A stretch of DNA of 64,000 nucleotides from Gemmatimonadota bacterium (GTDB taxonomy: Bacteria; Gemmatimonadota; Gemmatimonadetes; Longimicrobiales; Gaopeijiaceae): NCBI GenBank assembly GCA_021295815.1, contig JAGWBQ010000009.1:1-64000 (forward strand), in the 5' to 3' direction. A program made the translations under genes and the position numbers. The notes beneath the pieces are model-generated. The model worked only from the letters and a program-made list of their open reading frames with translations. It was not told where the DNA came from and did not search any database. Of the stretch, positions 48,333 through 57,203 are shown one piece after another (position 1 is the first letter of the stretch; each line of letters starts with the position of its first letter).

Positions 48333-49453
48333 CTCCCGCACCCCGTACGAACACTGGCAGCGCGTGGCGAAATTCGCACGAGCGGCTAAGCGCCGCGACG
48401 GCAAGGCACGATGAAGGACGATTGGCAACACCGAGCGCAGCGTCCAGCGCGGATGACGCGGCGCGCCGCCATGGGAGGCCCTGTCCACTCGCTGCCAGGG
48501 GCGGCCGACGGCTGGGGGCGGCTGTTCTCGGTCTTGCTCTGCTCATCCAGGGCTGCGAACTCGTCGAGACCGCCACGGCGGTGCTCGAAGACGTGATCAT
48601 CGCCGAGGTCTACGTCCACGTCGGGCAGCCGAAAGCGGGCAGAACCATGGCCTACGCCTTCCTGCACCGCACGGTGGTCGGCTCGCTCTCGCGTCCGGTC
48701 CCAGGCGCCGCGGTCGTGCTCACGCTCGAAGACGGGGAGCGCTTCACGCTGGAGGAACGAGAGGCAGCCGCCTGCTACAGCCCGAGCACCAGGACCGGCG
48801 AAGGGAACGAGGAAGTGGTCGGAGAACCCGAGTTCGGTACCTGCTACTATCTGGAGACAGGTGCGGGGACGTTCTTGCCGGGCGCTGCGGTAACTCTCGA
48901 CATCGCTCTTCCGGACGGCGGCGGACTTGCGGGTCTGACCACCATCCCGGAGGATTTCCGGATTCTGATACCCTCTTCACCGGCGTGTCTGTTGGAGCCC
49001 CGTACCGTTCTTGAGACGGTGTGGACGAAGTCAGGGGGCGCCCGCGCCTACGTCAACGAGTCCCTCGTCTACGGAGTAGGCGACGCGATCGACTTCGACG
49101 GATTCCGCGCCGACGACGCCGTCGAACTCATCGGCGTGACCGCCAGCGAAGCCGACACCGCAGTTCTCTTTCCCGACGAGTACGGGGCTTTTTCCCGCTT
49201 CGATCTTCCGGTTCAGATTTCGCGGGCGCTGACCGGCGGCCTGCCTCCGGACACCGAGGCGGTCGTCACCATCACCTCCGTGGATCTCAACTACGTCAAT
49301 TGGGCCAGGCGAGGAGGATTCAACCCGTCCGGGCTCATACGCCGTCCCAGCGTCGGGGGCGACGGCACCGGGGTCTTCGGCTCCTCGGTGACCCACAGCT
49401 TCCGGATCGTGGCCGGAGAAGCGAGCGGCGGAATTCCGAGTTGCTCGGGTTAG
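48329..49453 (+). CDS. lipoprotein coupled to the TonB receptor (DUF4249-like)
   Basis: The product is up to 374 residues. The ATG at 48329 overlaps the receptor stop (ATGA), but the lipobox (LGLALLIQGC) appears only near residue 75. Either there is a long N-terminal extension or a later start such as an in-frame TTG near 48420. The mature part is beta-rich: AEVYVHVGQPKAGRTMAY, PVPGAAVVLTLEDGERF, YLETGAGTFLPGAAVTLDI, AVVTITSVDLNYVNWAR. The layout resembles DUF4249 lipoproteins that accompany such receptors in Bacteroidota. It is probably a surface accessory for substrate capture. Confidence 0.7.
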   Translation: MTPAPRTNTGSAWRNSHERLSAATARHDEGRLATPSAASSADDAARRHGRPCPLAARGGRRLGAAVLGLALLIQGCELVETATAVLEDVIIAEVYVHVGQPKAGRTMAYAFLHRTVVGSLSRPVPGAAVVLTLEDGERFTLEEREAAACYSPSTRTGEGNEEVVGEPEFGTCYYLETGAGTFLPGAAVTLDIALPDGGGLAGLTTIPEDFRILIPSSPACLLEPRTVLETVWTKSGGARAYVNESLVYGVGDAIDFDGFRADDAVELIGVTASEADTAVLFPDEYGAFSRFDLPVQISRALTGGLPPDTEAVVTITSVDLNYVNWARRGGFNPSGLIRRPSVGGDGTGVFGSSVTHSFRIVAGEASGGIPSCSG

Positions 49454-49935
49454 GGTCTGCCCGCCTCTCTCGCGCACTCCACCGCCCAGGCCGCAGCCTC
49501 CGCCGGCTCCGAGAAGTTCGGCAGCCCCAGGTGTGTGGGCGGTTCGAGCAAAGTTCCGACCTCGATTCCGCGAGCCCGGGCCAGGGCGATCTCGGAGAGG
49601 GTGCCCCAAGAGCCGCCGACCGCGAGGACCACATGGCCCGCTCCGGCGACGAGGGCGTTGCGAGCGTGGCCGAGACCGCTGGCAAGTGGGATAGTTATCC
49701 ACGGATTGGCCGCTGCGGTCTCTTCTCCCGGAAGGATCCCCACCGAGGCGCCGCCCGCATCGGCGGCCCCCCGGGCTGCGCCCTCCATGACTCCTCCCCG
49801 CCCCCCGCACACCACGACGGCTCCCGCAAGAGCCAGCTCGCGCCCGAGCGTTCGGGCCGTCTCGTACTCGAGCTCGGTGGCGTCGCCGGCACCGATCACC
49901 GCGACGCGAATGGGTCGTTTCGGCAGCTTTCTCAT
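49450..49935 (-). CDS. LOG / TIGR00725-family Rossmann protein
   Basis: This 161-residue protein has RVAVIGAGDATELEYETAR, GAVVVCGGRGGVMEGAARG (the GGRGGVM motif) and VLAVGGSWGTLSEIALAR in place of PGGxGTxxE. These are the marks of the TIGR00725/YgdH-LOG fold group, related to nucleotide 5'-monophosphate nucleosidases. The exact substrate is unknown. The start ATG at 49935 overlaps the glpK stop. Its stop codon overlaps the stop of the convergent lipoprotein gene (49450-49453). Confidence 0.85.
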   Translation of the reverse strand: MRKLPKRPIRVAVIGAGDATELEYETARTLGRELALAGAVVVCGGRGGVMEGAARGAADAGGASVGILPGEETAAANPWITIPLASGLGHARNALVAGAGHVVLAVGGSWGTLSEIALARARGIEVGTLLEPPTHLGLPNFSEPAEAAAWAVECAREAGRP

Positions 49936-51449
49936 CCGTCTCGGGCCCAGGTCAGAGCGGCATTGACGGCCCGCCGCCACTCTCGCCGTTCAGATTCCCG
50001 TGAGGCCGCAGCAGCGGTCGGCCGGAAGAGGTCGGTTCCGGCGGAAGCGGATTCGACGGCGTTGACGAAGTCGGTGGAGTCGCTCCACAGTCCGGCCGAG
50101 ACCCCGGCCAGCCCGGCCGCGCCGAGCGCGGTACTCTCCACGTTGGCGGGGCGCCTGACCGGGACGGCCAGCAGGTCGGCCTGAAACTGCATGAGCCAGG
50201 AGTTCACCGCAGCACCGCCGTCCACTCGCAGCTCGTCGAGCTGAATCTCGCCTCCGGCGGTCATCGCGTCCAGGACGTCCGCGCTGCCGTGCGCCATCGC
50301 CTCCAAGGCGGCCCGGGCGAGGTGCGCCGGTTTGGTCCCCCGGCTCAGCCCGAGGATGGTTCCGCGCGCGTCGGGTTCCCAGTGCGGCGCCCCCAGGCCG
50401 GTGAACGCGGGCACGAAGCGGACCCCGCCGTTGTCGGGCAATGCGCTCGCCATGGCCTCGGTGTCGCCGGCGGAATCGATGAGGCCCAAGGCGTCTCGGA
50501 GCCACTGAACGGCAGCTCCCGCCACGAGAACGGACCCTTCCAGCGCGTAGGCTTTCTCGCCTCTCGGACCGCAAGCCGCCGTCGCCAGCAGCCCGGGGGG
50601 CGGTTTGGGGACCGTCCTCCCGGTATGAAGGAGGAGGAAGGCGCCGGTCCCGTAGGTGTTCTTGGCCAGCCCCGCACGGGTGCAGCCCTGGCCGAACAAA
50701 GCCGCCTGCTGGTCTCCGGCTACGCCGCCGATGGGCAGAGAGGCACCGAGGTGGCGGGCGGCGGTCGTGCCGAAAGCCGGATCCGACCCTGCGCTCGGCC
50801 TGATCTCCGGCAACAGCTCCAGCGGCACCGCGAGCAGATCGGCCAGACACGGATCCCAATCGCGGTCCGTCAGCCCGTAGAGCATGGTGCGCGAGGCGTT
50901 GGTGGGATCGGTCGCGTGGACCTCTCCATCGGTCAGGCGCGCGATCAGCCACGTGTCCATGGTTCCGGCGGCAAGATCCCCGGACTCGGCCCGGCGGCGC
51001 AGACGCCCGTCTCCGGAGTTCAGCAACCAGGCGATCTTGGTCGCCGAAAAGTACGGATCGAGAAGAAGGCCGGTCCGCTCCCGAACGGCCTCTTCGCATC
51101 CCTCGGCCCGGAGCCTTGCGCAGACGTCCGCAGTGCGTCGATCCTGCCAGACGACGGCGGGCGCGACCGGCTTCAGACTCTCGCGCTCCCAAAGCGCCAC
51201 CGTTTCCCGCTGATTGGTTATCCCCACCGAGCGCACCTCCACATCTCTCGCGGCGGCGAGGGCCTCGCGCGCCGTCCGCAGAGCGGTCAGCCAGATCTCC
51301 TCGGGATCGTGCTCGACCCAGCCCGGCCGTGGAAAGCTCTGGGTGAATTCGGAGTAGGCCCGGCCCGCCACTCGCCCGCTCCGCTCGACCACCAGACATG
51401 TGACCCCGGTCGTTCCCTCGTCGATGGCAAGAACCGCAGGAGCTCTCAT
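49932..51449 (-). CDS. glpK: glycerol kinase
   Basis: This 505-residue FGGY-family kinase has LAIDEGTTGVTCLV (phosphate 1), VGITNQRETVALWE, VVWQDRRTADVC, AGDQQAALFGQG and KNTYGTGAFLLL. The C-terminal ATP-binding half has LRVDGGAAVNSWLMQFQAD. All point to GlpK, which makes glycerol-3-phosphate. No glpF or glpD is near. The ATG at 51449 overlaps the maf stop. Allosteric EIIA control as in E. coli cannot be judged here. Confidence 0.93.
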   Translation of the reverse strand: MRAPAVLAIDEGTTGVTCLVVERSGRVAGRAYSEFTQSFPRPGWVEHDPEEIWLTALRTAREALAAARDVEVRSVGITNQRETVALWERESLKPVAPAVVWQDRRTADVCARLRAEGCEEAVRERTGLLLDPYFSATKIAWLLNSGDGRLRRRAESGDLAAGTMDTWLIARLTDGEVHATDPTNASRTMLYGLTDRDWDPCLADLLAVPLELLPEIRPSAGSDPAFGTTAARHLGASLPIGGVAGDQQAALFGQGCTRAGLAKNTYGTGAFLLLHTGRTVPKPPPGLLATAACGPRGEKAYALEGSVLVAGAAVQWLRDALGLIDSAGDTEAMASALPDNGGVRFVPAFTGLGAPHWEPDARGTILGLSRGTKPAHLARAALEAMAHGSADVLDAMTAGGEIQLDELRVDGGAAVNSWLMQFQADLLAVPVRRPANVESTALGAAGLAGVSAGLWSDSTDFVNAVESASAGTDLFRPTAAAASRESERREWRRAVNAALTWARDG

Positions 51450-52120
51450 CGTTCCGACCGCCGGGCCTGCGCACGTACCAGCGCCGTGAAGTCGTAGCGC
51501 CACCCCAACCTCTCCAGGAGCGAGAGCAAGGCGGCGACCGGAAGACCCATGACCGAGTAGAAGTCGCCCTCGATACGCTCCACCACCGCCGCCCCCAATT
51601 TCTGCACGCCGTAGGCTCCGGCCTTGTCCATCGGCTCCCGGGTGGCGACGTATTCGCGGGCGAACCTCCGGTCGAAGGCTCTGAATCTGACCACCGAGCT
51701 CACCGTCGTCGACGCCGCAAGGAGCCTGTCGCCGTCGGCTTCGAAGACCGCAACCGCAGTAAGCACCTCGTGGCTCCCGCCGGCCAAAGCGCTCAGCATG
51801 TCCACGGCTTCCTCCGAGCTCGCCGGCTTGCCCAGGATGCGACCGCAGTGGACCACCGCGGTGTCTCCGCCGATCACGAGCAGGGGGCGACCCTTTGCAC
51901 CCGTTTCGCCCGCTGAGGTCGACTCGCACCCCGCCACGAAGCTCGCCTTGGCCCGGGCGAGACGCTCAACGTACCGACCTGGCTCCTCTCCATCCTTGAT
52001 CGACTCGTCCACCCCGGCCGGGCGAACCTCGAAGGCGACCCCGAGCTGGCTGAGGATGTCGGCACGGCGCGGCGACGCCGACGCAAGCACGATACGCGGA
52101 CCGGCGTCCTCCCCGCTCAT
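51446..52120 (-). CDS. maf: Maf-family nucleoside triphosphate pyrophosphatase
   Basis: This 224-residue protein has the N-terminal IVLASASPRRADILSQLG, the catalytic VIGGDTAVVHCGRILGKP, and MDKAGAYGVQKLGAAVVERI with GDFYSVMGLPV. These are the three Maf motifs. The family hydrolyses dTTP/UTP or modified nucleotides. A short insertion (about 64-77) lies before the catalytic strand. It overlaps glpK by 4 nt and follows dtd by 31 nt. Confidence 0.93.
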   Translation of the reverse strand: MSGEDAGPRIVLASASPRRADILSQLGVAFEVRPAGVDESIKDGEEPGRYVERLARAKASFVAGCESTSAGETGAKGRPLLVIGGDTAVVHCGRILGKPASSEEAVDMLSALAGGSHEVLTAVAVFEADGDRLLAASTTVSSVVRFRAFDRRFAREYVATREPMDKAGAYGVQKLGAAVVERIEGDFYSVMGLPVAALLSLLERLGWRYDFTALVRAQARRSER

Positions 52121-52151
52121 CGGATCCGGGCCCCCGTTGCGCCCCAGCTTC

Positions 52152-52604
52152 TCATCGTTCGAGCCAGAGCGTGACCGGACCCGCGTTCACCGACTCCACC
52201 AGCATATATGCGCCGAAACGCCCGGTCTCAACGCGCCCGCCCGCCCGCTCGCGCAAAGCCTCGACGAAATCCTCGTAGAGCGCCTCGGCCTTCGTGGGCG
52301 CAAGCGCCTTGACGAAGCTGGGCCGCCTGCCCTTGGCGACGTCGCCGTAAAGGGTGAACTGGCTGACCACCAGCAGTCCGCCCCCCACCTCGTTCAACGA
52401 CCGGTTCATCCTTCCGCGCTCGTCGGGGAAGACCCGCAGGCCGACCACCTTGTCGGCCATCCATTCCAAGTCGACCTGGGGGTCCTTGCCACCGCCCGCG
52501 CCTCCGAAACCGACTAAAAGCAGGAGTCCCGGACCGACGGCTCCCACGACCTTCCCGTTCACGGTGACGGAGGCGGAATCCACCCGCTGAAGGAGGACCC
52601 TCAC
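52152..52604 (-). CDS. dtd: D-aminoacyl-tRNA deacylase
   Basis: This 150-residue enzyme removes D-amino acids and misattached Gly from tRNAs. It starts MRVLLQRVDSASVTVNG from a GTG at 52604. It has the catalytic SQFTLYGD motif and the cross-subunit Gly-cisPro motif in NAGPVTLWLER. It lies 13 nt after lysA. With tadA and the synthetases it adds to the translation-fidelity genes in this window. Confidence 0.95.
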   Translation of the reverse strand: MRVLLQRVDSASVTVNGKVVGAVGPGLLLLVGFGGAGGGKDPQVDLEWMADKVVGLRVFPDERGRMNRSLNEVGGGLLVVSQFTLYGDVAKGRRPSFVKALAPTKAEALYEDFVEALRERAGGRVETGRFGAYMLVESVNAGPVTLWLER

Positions 52605-52617
52605 GGTTGAATCGGGC

Positions 52618-53907
52618 TCATGTCGGAAGCTCCTCCCCTCGAATCAGGTCGTCGAGCGTCTCACGCCGGCGGACGATCCTCGCGGCGCCGCGCTCGACCA
52701 TGACTTCGGCCGGCCTGGGTCTTCCGTTGTAGTTGGAGGCCATGGTGAACCCGTAGGCACCGGCGGTACGCACCGCAAGCAGTTCGCCTTCCGCAGGCAG
52801 CCGGGGGAGCCTTCGGTCCCGAGCCAGAAAGTCGCCGCTCTCGCACACCGGACCGACCACGTCGACGGCTTCGCGGCTCCGGCCCCCCGGGTCCGGCGCG
52901 GACTCGTTCCTCGCCTTCCCACCCGTGCCGACGCCGTTCACGGCTTCGGCGTCGCCTGCGATTTCGATCGCATGGAAGCCCCCGTAGTGGCTAGGTCGGA
53001 GCAGCTCGCTCATCCCGCCGTCCACGATCACGAAGGTCTTGCCGGCGGTACGCTTCACATACTCGACTCGCGTGAGCAGCACACCCGCCTCGCCGACGAT
53101 CGCCCGTCCCGGCTCCAGGATAAGGCGGAGACCGAGTCCGACCACCCGAGGCACGACCTCTTCGGCGAGCGCGCGGAAATCGAGCCGTTCCCCACCGTCG
53201 TAGCCGATTCCGAATCCGCCGCCGATGTCGAGATACTCCAGGGGAAAGCCCGCCGCCATGAGTTGCTCCGCAAGCCCGGCCACCCGCTCCAGCGCCTCGG
53301 CGTACGGCGCGGTCTCGACGATCTGAGAGCCGATGTGCATCGCCAATCCTCGGGGAGCCAGCGCATCCCGTTCCGCCGCCCACTCGAAGAGCCCTACCAC
53401 TTCCCGCCAGGGAACTCCGAACTTGTCCGCCGCCCGGCCCGTGCGCGTGAACTCGTGGGGAGTCGCCGCATCGACATCCGGATTCACCCTCACGCCGACA
53501 CGGGCGCGCACTCCCTCCGTTCGGGCCACGCGCTCGATCCGGCGGAGTTCGGAAGCGCTCTCGACGTTGAACGCGCAAATCCCGGTCGCGAGCCCCGCAC
53601 GGATCTCGGCCTCGCTCTTGCCTACCCCGGCGAAGACGATCCTGCTCGGTTCGACGCCGGCCTTGAGCGCCCTGTGCAGTTCGCCCGCACTGGTCACGTC
53701 GGCACCGCATCCGAGCGCGGCCAACCTGTGCAGTATCGTGAGATTACCATTGGCCTTCACCGAGTAGGCGAGCAGGGTACCCTCGGCGGCGAACGCCTCC
53801 AGAAATCCGCGAGCCAGCTCCTCGACGAGGGCTACGTCGTAGACGTACAGAGGCGTGCCGTACCGCTCCGCGAGCTCGGGCGCGCCAACTCCGCCGATGC
53901 TCAGCAC
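52618..53907 (-). CDS. lysA: diaminopimelate decarboxylase
   Basis: This is a 429-residue, PLP-dependent fold-III enzyme, the last step of lysine synthesis. It has the PLP lysine in LLAYSVKANGNLTIL, the HIGSQI motif, the phosphate-binding IGGGFGIGY, EPGRAIVGEAG, and the substrate-side GPVCESGDFLARDR and AGAYGFTMASNYNGRPRPAEV. A GTG at 53907 with a GGGAAG upstream is the preferred start; a TTG at 53931 is the alternative. An Asn/Gly/Asp-rich insertion lies near 330-350. It lies 49 nt after proS. Confidence 0.94.
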   Translation of the reverse strand: MLSIGGVGAPELAERYGTPLYVYDVALVEELARGFLEAFAAEGTLLAYSVKANGNLTILHRLAALGCGADVTSAGELHRALKAGVEPSRIVFAGVGKSEAEIRAGLATGICAFNVESASELRRIERVARTEGVRARVGVRVNPDVDAATPHEFTRTGRAADKFGVPWREVVGLFEWAAERDALAPRGLAMHIGSQIVETAPYAEALERVAGLAEQLMAAGFPLEYLDIGGGFGIGYDGGERLDFRALAEEVVPRVVGLGLRLILEPGRAIVGEAGVLLTRVEYVKRTAGKTFVIVDGGMSELLRPSHYGGFHAIEIAGDAEAVNGVGTGGKARNESAPDPGGRSREAVDVVGPVCESGDFLARDRRLPRLPAEGELLAVRTAGAYGFTMASNYNGRPRPAEVMVERGAARIVRRRETLDDLIRGEELPT

Positions 53908-53956
53908 GCTCTTGCTTCCCGCAGGCCCCAATCCGTGTCCACAGGCCGCCCGGTCG

Positions 53957-55414
53957 TCAGTAAGCCCTCGCCCACGCCACCTCGTGGGCCGCTTCGCTCT
54001 TCTGGGAAACGCACTTCGAGGGGGTTTCGGAGGAAGCGAAATCGGGATCCGGGATGGCCCGGATGGTGGCCATGGTCCGATCCTTGACCTCCCGCTCGAC
54101 CTCGGGATCCCCGCTCCAGCCGGTGTACACGAAACCCGCGCCACCGTCGAGGGCCTCCGCAAGCTCGTTGATCGAATTCACCCCTCGCACCGATGCCGCC
54201 TCCCGCCGCGCGTGTGCCGCGTTCAGGAGACCGGCCTGGATGGAGTCGAGTCGCGCCGGCACCTGAGCGAGCAACTCCTCCTCGGGCGCGAACTCCCTCC
54301 TAGGCCCGTCACCCCTTACCCTGGGCGCGAGTGCGAGCTGCCCCTTCTCCACGTCTCTGGGTCCGATTTCGATCCTCAACGGCACGCCCTTCCTCTCCCA
54401 TTCGAAGTACTTGGCCCCCGGCGAGAGATGCGCACGGGCGTCGATCTTAGCCCGCACTCCTTCGGCGCGCAGCCGGGCGAGAGCCCTCTCGGCGCCCTCC
54501 ATGACCAGGGACGAGCGCTTGCCCTTCGGAATGGGAACGATGACCACCTGAACCGGTGAGAGCCTGGGCGGAAGCACGAGCCCCGAGTCGTCGCCATGAG
54601 TCATCACCAGGCCGCCGATCAGCCGAGTGGAGACGCCCCATGAGGTGTTCCATGCGTATTCCTCCTCGCCCGCCTCGGTCTGGAATTTGAGGTTGAACTG
54701 GCGAGCGAAGTTCTGTCCCAGAAAGTGCGAAGTCCCCGCCTGGAGCGCCTTGGCGTCGGCCATGAGCGCCTCGCAGGCATAGCTTCGCACCGCACCCGCG
54801 AATTTCTCAGAGTCGCTCTTGAGCCCCGTGATCGGGGGCATGGCCATCCACTCTTCCATGAAGGTCCGGTAGAGGCCCAGGATGAGCCGAGCCTCGCTGT
54901 CGGCCTCTTCGGCGCTGGCGTGGGCGGTGTGGCCCTCCTGCCAGAGGAACTCGGCCGTGCGCAGGAACAGCCGCGTGCGCATCTCCCAGCGCATGACGTT
55001 GCACCACTGGTTGAGAAGGATAGGGAGATCGCGGTAGCTCTGCACCCACTTGGCGTACATCGCGTAGATGATGGTTTCGGAGGTGGGCCGCACCACGTAG
55101 GGCTCGTCTAGCTCCTTGCCGCCAGCCTTCGTCACGATGGCGAGCTCGGGCGCGAATCCCTCCACGTGCTCCTTCTCCCGCTCGATGAAGCTGAGTGGGA
55201 TGAGGAGGGGGAAGTAGGCGTTTTCGTGACCCGTCTCCTTGAACATCGCATCCAGGCCGGCCTGCATGTTCTCCCAGATGGCGTATCCCCACGGGCGGAT
55301 CACCATGCTGCCGCGAACGGGCGAGTAGTCGGCGAGCTCGGCGCGTTGGACTACCTCGTTGTACCAGGCGGAGAAGTCGGTGGCCTGGGACGTGAGCTTG
55401 CGGTCGTCGGACAT
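53957..55414 (-). CDS. proS: proline-tRNA ligase, archaeal/eukaryotic type
   Basis: This 485-residue class II enzyme has DFSAWYNEVVQRAELADY and VRGSMVIRPWGYAIWENMQ. Motif 2 is in LNQWCNVMRWEMRTRLFLR, with TAEFLWQEGHTAHA. It has VMTHGDDSGLVLPPRLSPV and no INS editing domain. It is the ProS type 3 form seen in Thermus, Mycoplasma and archaea. The C-terminal zinc-knuckle-like domain keeps a single Cys (KCVSQKSEAAHE) and ends in the conserved ARAY with terminal Tyr. The proline editing domain is therefore absent. Confidence 0.95.
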   Translation of the reverse strand: MSDDRKLTSQATDFSAWYNEVVQRAELADYSPVRGSMVIRPWGYAIWENMQAGLDAMFKETGHENAYFPLLIPLSFIEREKEHVEGFAPELAIVTKAGGKELDEPYVVRPTSETIIYAMYAKWVQSYRDLPILLNQWCNVMRWEMRTRLFLRTAEFLWQEGHTAHASAEEADSEARLILGLYRTFMEEWMAMPPITGLKSDSEKFAGAVRSYACEALMADAKALQAGTSHFLGQNFARQFNLKFQTEAGEEEYAWNTSWGVSTRLIGGLVMTHGDDSGLVLPPRLSPVQVVIVPIPKGKRSSLVMEGAERALARLRAEGVRAKIDARAHLSPGAKYFEWERKGVPLRIEIGPRDVEKGQLALAPRVRGDGPRREFAPEEELLAQVPARLDSIQAGLLNAAHARREAASVRGVNSINELAEALDGGAGFVYTGWSGDPEVEREVKDRTMATIRAIPDPDFASSETPSKCVSQKSEAAHEVAWARAY

Positions 55415-55578
55415 GAGTTTGGGTGGATCCTGGTGTGGGGAAGACGGAAGAAGGTTCGGCTCGGCGAAGGTGAACGGCGGGCTACCCCCGAACCCCGTAT
55501 TCGTAACCTCGGCCGGTCCGGCGGCCCGCGAACGGAAGCTCCCTCGGAAGCCTGCGGACCAGATCGTCCGCGGAGCGC

Positions 55579-56955
55579 TCAGCCCCGGCGAACGCGCTCA
55601 CTCAGAATCTCCGGATCGTCCGCGAATTCCGCCACCTCGAGCAGCGGGAGCGACGCCTCTTCCCTCGACCTCAGATCGCGCAGCCTGACCGTGCCCGCTT
55701 CCAACTCGGCCGGGCCGATCGAGACCGCCATGCGGGCGCCCGCTCGCTGAGCCGCCTTCATTTGCTTGGCGGGCGACAGATCCCGAAGCGCATAGGAGAC
55801 GCTGCAACCTCGTGAACGCAGAAGGGCAGCGGCGGCAAGGGCCGCTTCACGAGTCGCGCTCCAGCGGTCGGCTTTCCCGGAATCGGGGATGACGATCAGG
55901 GCGAAATCGGTTCCCGCTTCGCCGCCACCGTCGAGTCCGCGGTCCGCAAGCAGCTCCCGAAGCACCACGTCTCCCATACCGAATCCGACCGCCGGAAGCG
56001 GCTCTCCGCCCACGAGCTCCAGCAGCCGGTCGTAACGTCCGCCCCCGCAGATGGCGCGGAGCTCTCCCTTGACGTCGAAGAGCTCGAAGACGATCCCGGT
56101 GTAGTAGTCGAGGCCGCGCACGATGGACAGGTCAACGGTGACGAAGCGGGCGAGCCCCAGCGAGCGCAGCCGGCCAAGACACTCGTCCAGGGTCGCGAGT
56201 GCGGTCGCCGGACCCTCGGTGTCGTCGCCCCCTCCGTGCCGTTCCAAGAAATCTTCGACCGCACGGAGGGCGTCGGGGCTCCCCAGCAGCTCGACGAGCT
56301 CCCGGGCCTCGTCCGGTGCGAGACCGGTCTCCTCCACGAGATCGCGGAGCGAGTCCGCGCGGGGCCGTCGGGCCAGCTTGTCGATCACGGCCATGGCCTT
56401 CCATCGGGCCCCATCCACGACCCCGAACGCAGTCAGCACCGCGGTCAGAAGCTGGCGATGCGAGAGCCGGACCGTGAAATCCACCTCGGTCAGACCCAGC
56501 TCGCACAGCCCCTCGACGGCGACCGCGATCACCTCGGCGTCCGCGCCCGCGCCGGGCTCGCCCACTATGTCCACGTTCCATTGGTAGTGCTCGCGCAGCC
56601 GGCCCCGTTGCTGGCGTTCGTAGCGGAAGAGTTGCGGAATGGAGAACCAGCGGATGGGTTTGGGCAGGGCCCGCGATCGCTCCGCCAGGATGCGAGCGAG
56701 CGAGGGGGTCATCTCCGGTCTGAGCGTGACGTCGCGTCCGCCCTTGTCCTTGAAGGTGTAGAGCTGGCTTACGATCTCGGGACCGCTCTTCTCCACGTAG
56801 AGGTCGAGCGACTCGAGTGGGGGGCCGTCGTACTCGGAGAGCGCGTAGCGACCCGCGACCGCTCGCCAGGCCGAAAAGATCTTCTCTCTGCGAGCGAGCG
56901 CATCGGGCGGGAAATCCCGGAATCCCTTGAGGCGGGGGAATGCTTGACGGGCCAT
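55579..56955 (-). CDS. hisS: histidine-tRNA ligase
   Basis: This 458-residue class II synthetase has KGFRDFPPDALARREKI and TLRPEMTPSLARILAE. Motif 2 is in FSIPQLFRYERQQRGRLRE, followed by HYQWNVDIVGEPGAGAD. The histidine-specific GLDYYTGIVFELFD is present, and the C-terminal anticodon-binding domain begins near FALIVIPDSGKADRW. The start ATG at 56955 has no clear ribosome binding site. A 164-nt gap separates it from proS. Confidence 0.95.
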   Translation of the reverse strand: MARQAFPRLKGFRDFPPDALARREKIFSAWRAVAGRYALSEYDGPPLESLDLYVEKSGPEIVSQLYTFKDKGGRDVTLRPEMTPSLARILAERSRALPKPIRWFSIPQLFRYERQQRGRLREHYQWNVDIVGEPGAGADAEVIAVAVEGLCELGLTEVDFTVRLSHRQLLTAVLTAFGVVDGARWKAMAVIDKLARRPRADSLRDLVEETGLAPDEARELVELLGSPDALRAVEDFLERHGGGDDTEGPATALATLDECLGRLRSLGLARFVTVDLSIVRGLDYYTGIVFELFDVKGELRAICGGGRYDRLLELVGGEPLPAVGFGMGDVVLRELLADRGLDGGGEAGTDFALIVIPDSGKADRWSATREAALAAAALLRSRGCSVSYALRDLSPAKQMKAAQRAGARMAVSIGPAELEAGTVRLRDLRSREEASLPLLEVAEFADDPEILSERVRRG

Positions 56956-57046
56956 GCGAGAAATGGGGAGGCGGTGCGGGCTCTCGCGAGCTGGGGCGGA
57001 CGGGTTCCGCGAGCCCTACCCGCTACCGGGCGGGCGGGTTCGGTGA

Positions 57047-57190
57047 GCGACGACGGTCGCATCCGAAAGCTTCGACATCGTCGGCTCCACTCTGGCGATC
57101 CTGGTGGAGCCAACGCTCGACGAGAACGGCGTCGCGGTCCGGGCGATCGACTGGTACGATCTCTCCGGCATCGAAGGGAGACGCCGAGCG
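57047..57190 (+). pseudogene. possible coding remnant between hisS and folC
   Basis: After a TGA (57044-57046) the plus frame reads TVASESFDIVGSTLAILVE, then TLDENGVAVRAIDWYDLSG and IEGRRRAMEPLV, and runs on into antisense of folC. The codons have high GC at position three and the sequence looks globular, unlike the neighbouring shadows. No start or family is visible. It may be the tail of a deleted plus-strand gene. The 56956-57203 gap has no other gene. Confidence 0.25.
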
Positions 57191-57203
57191 ATGGAACCGC
57201 TCG

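Noticed and set aside
49932-51929. 665-residue reading of glycerol kinase
   Set aside because: The first 160 residues lie in another frame of maf; the ATG at 51449 matches the family N-terminus.
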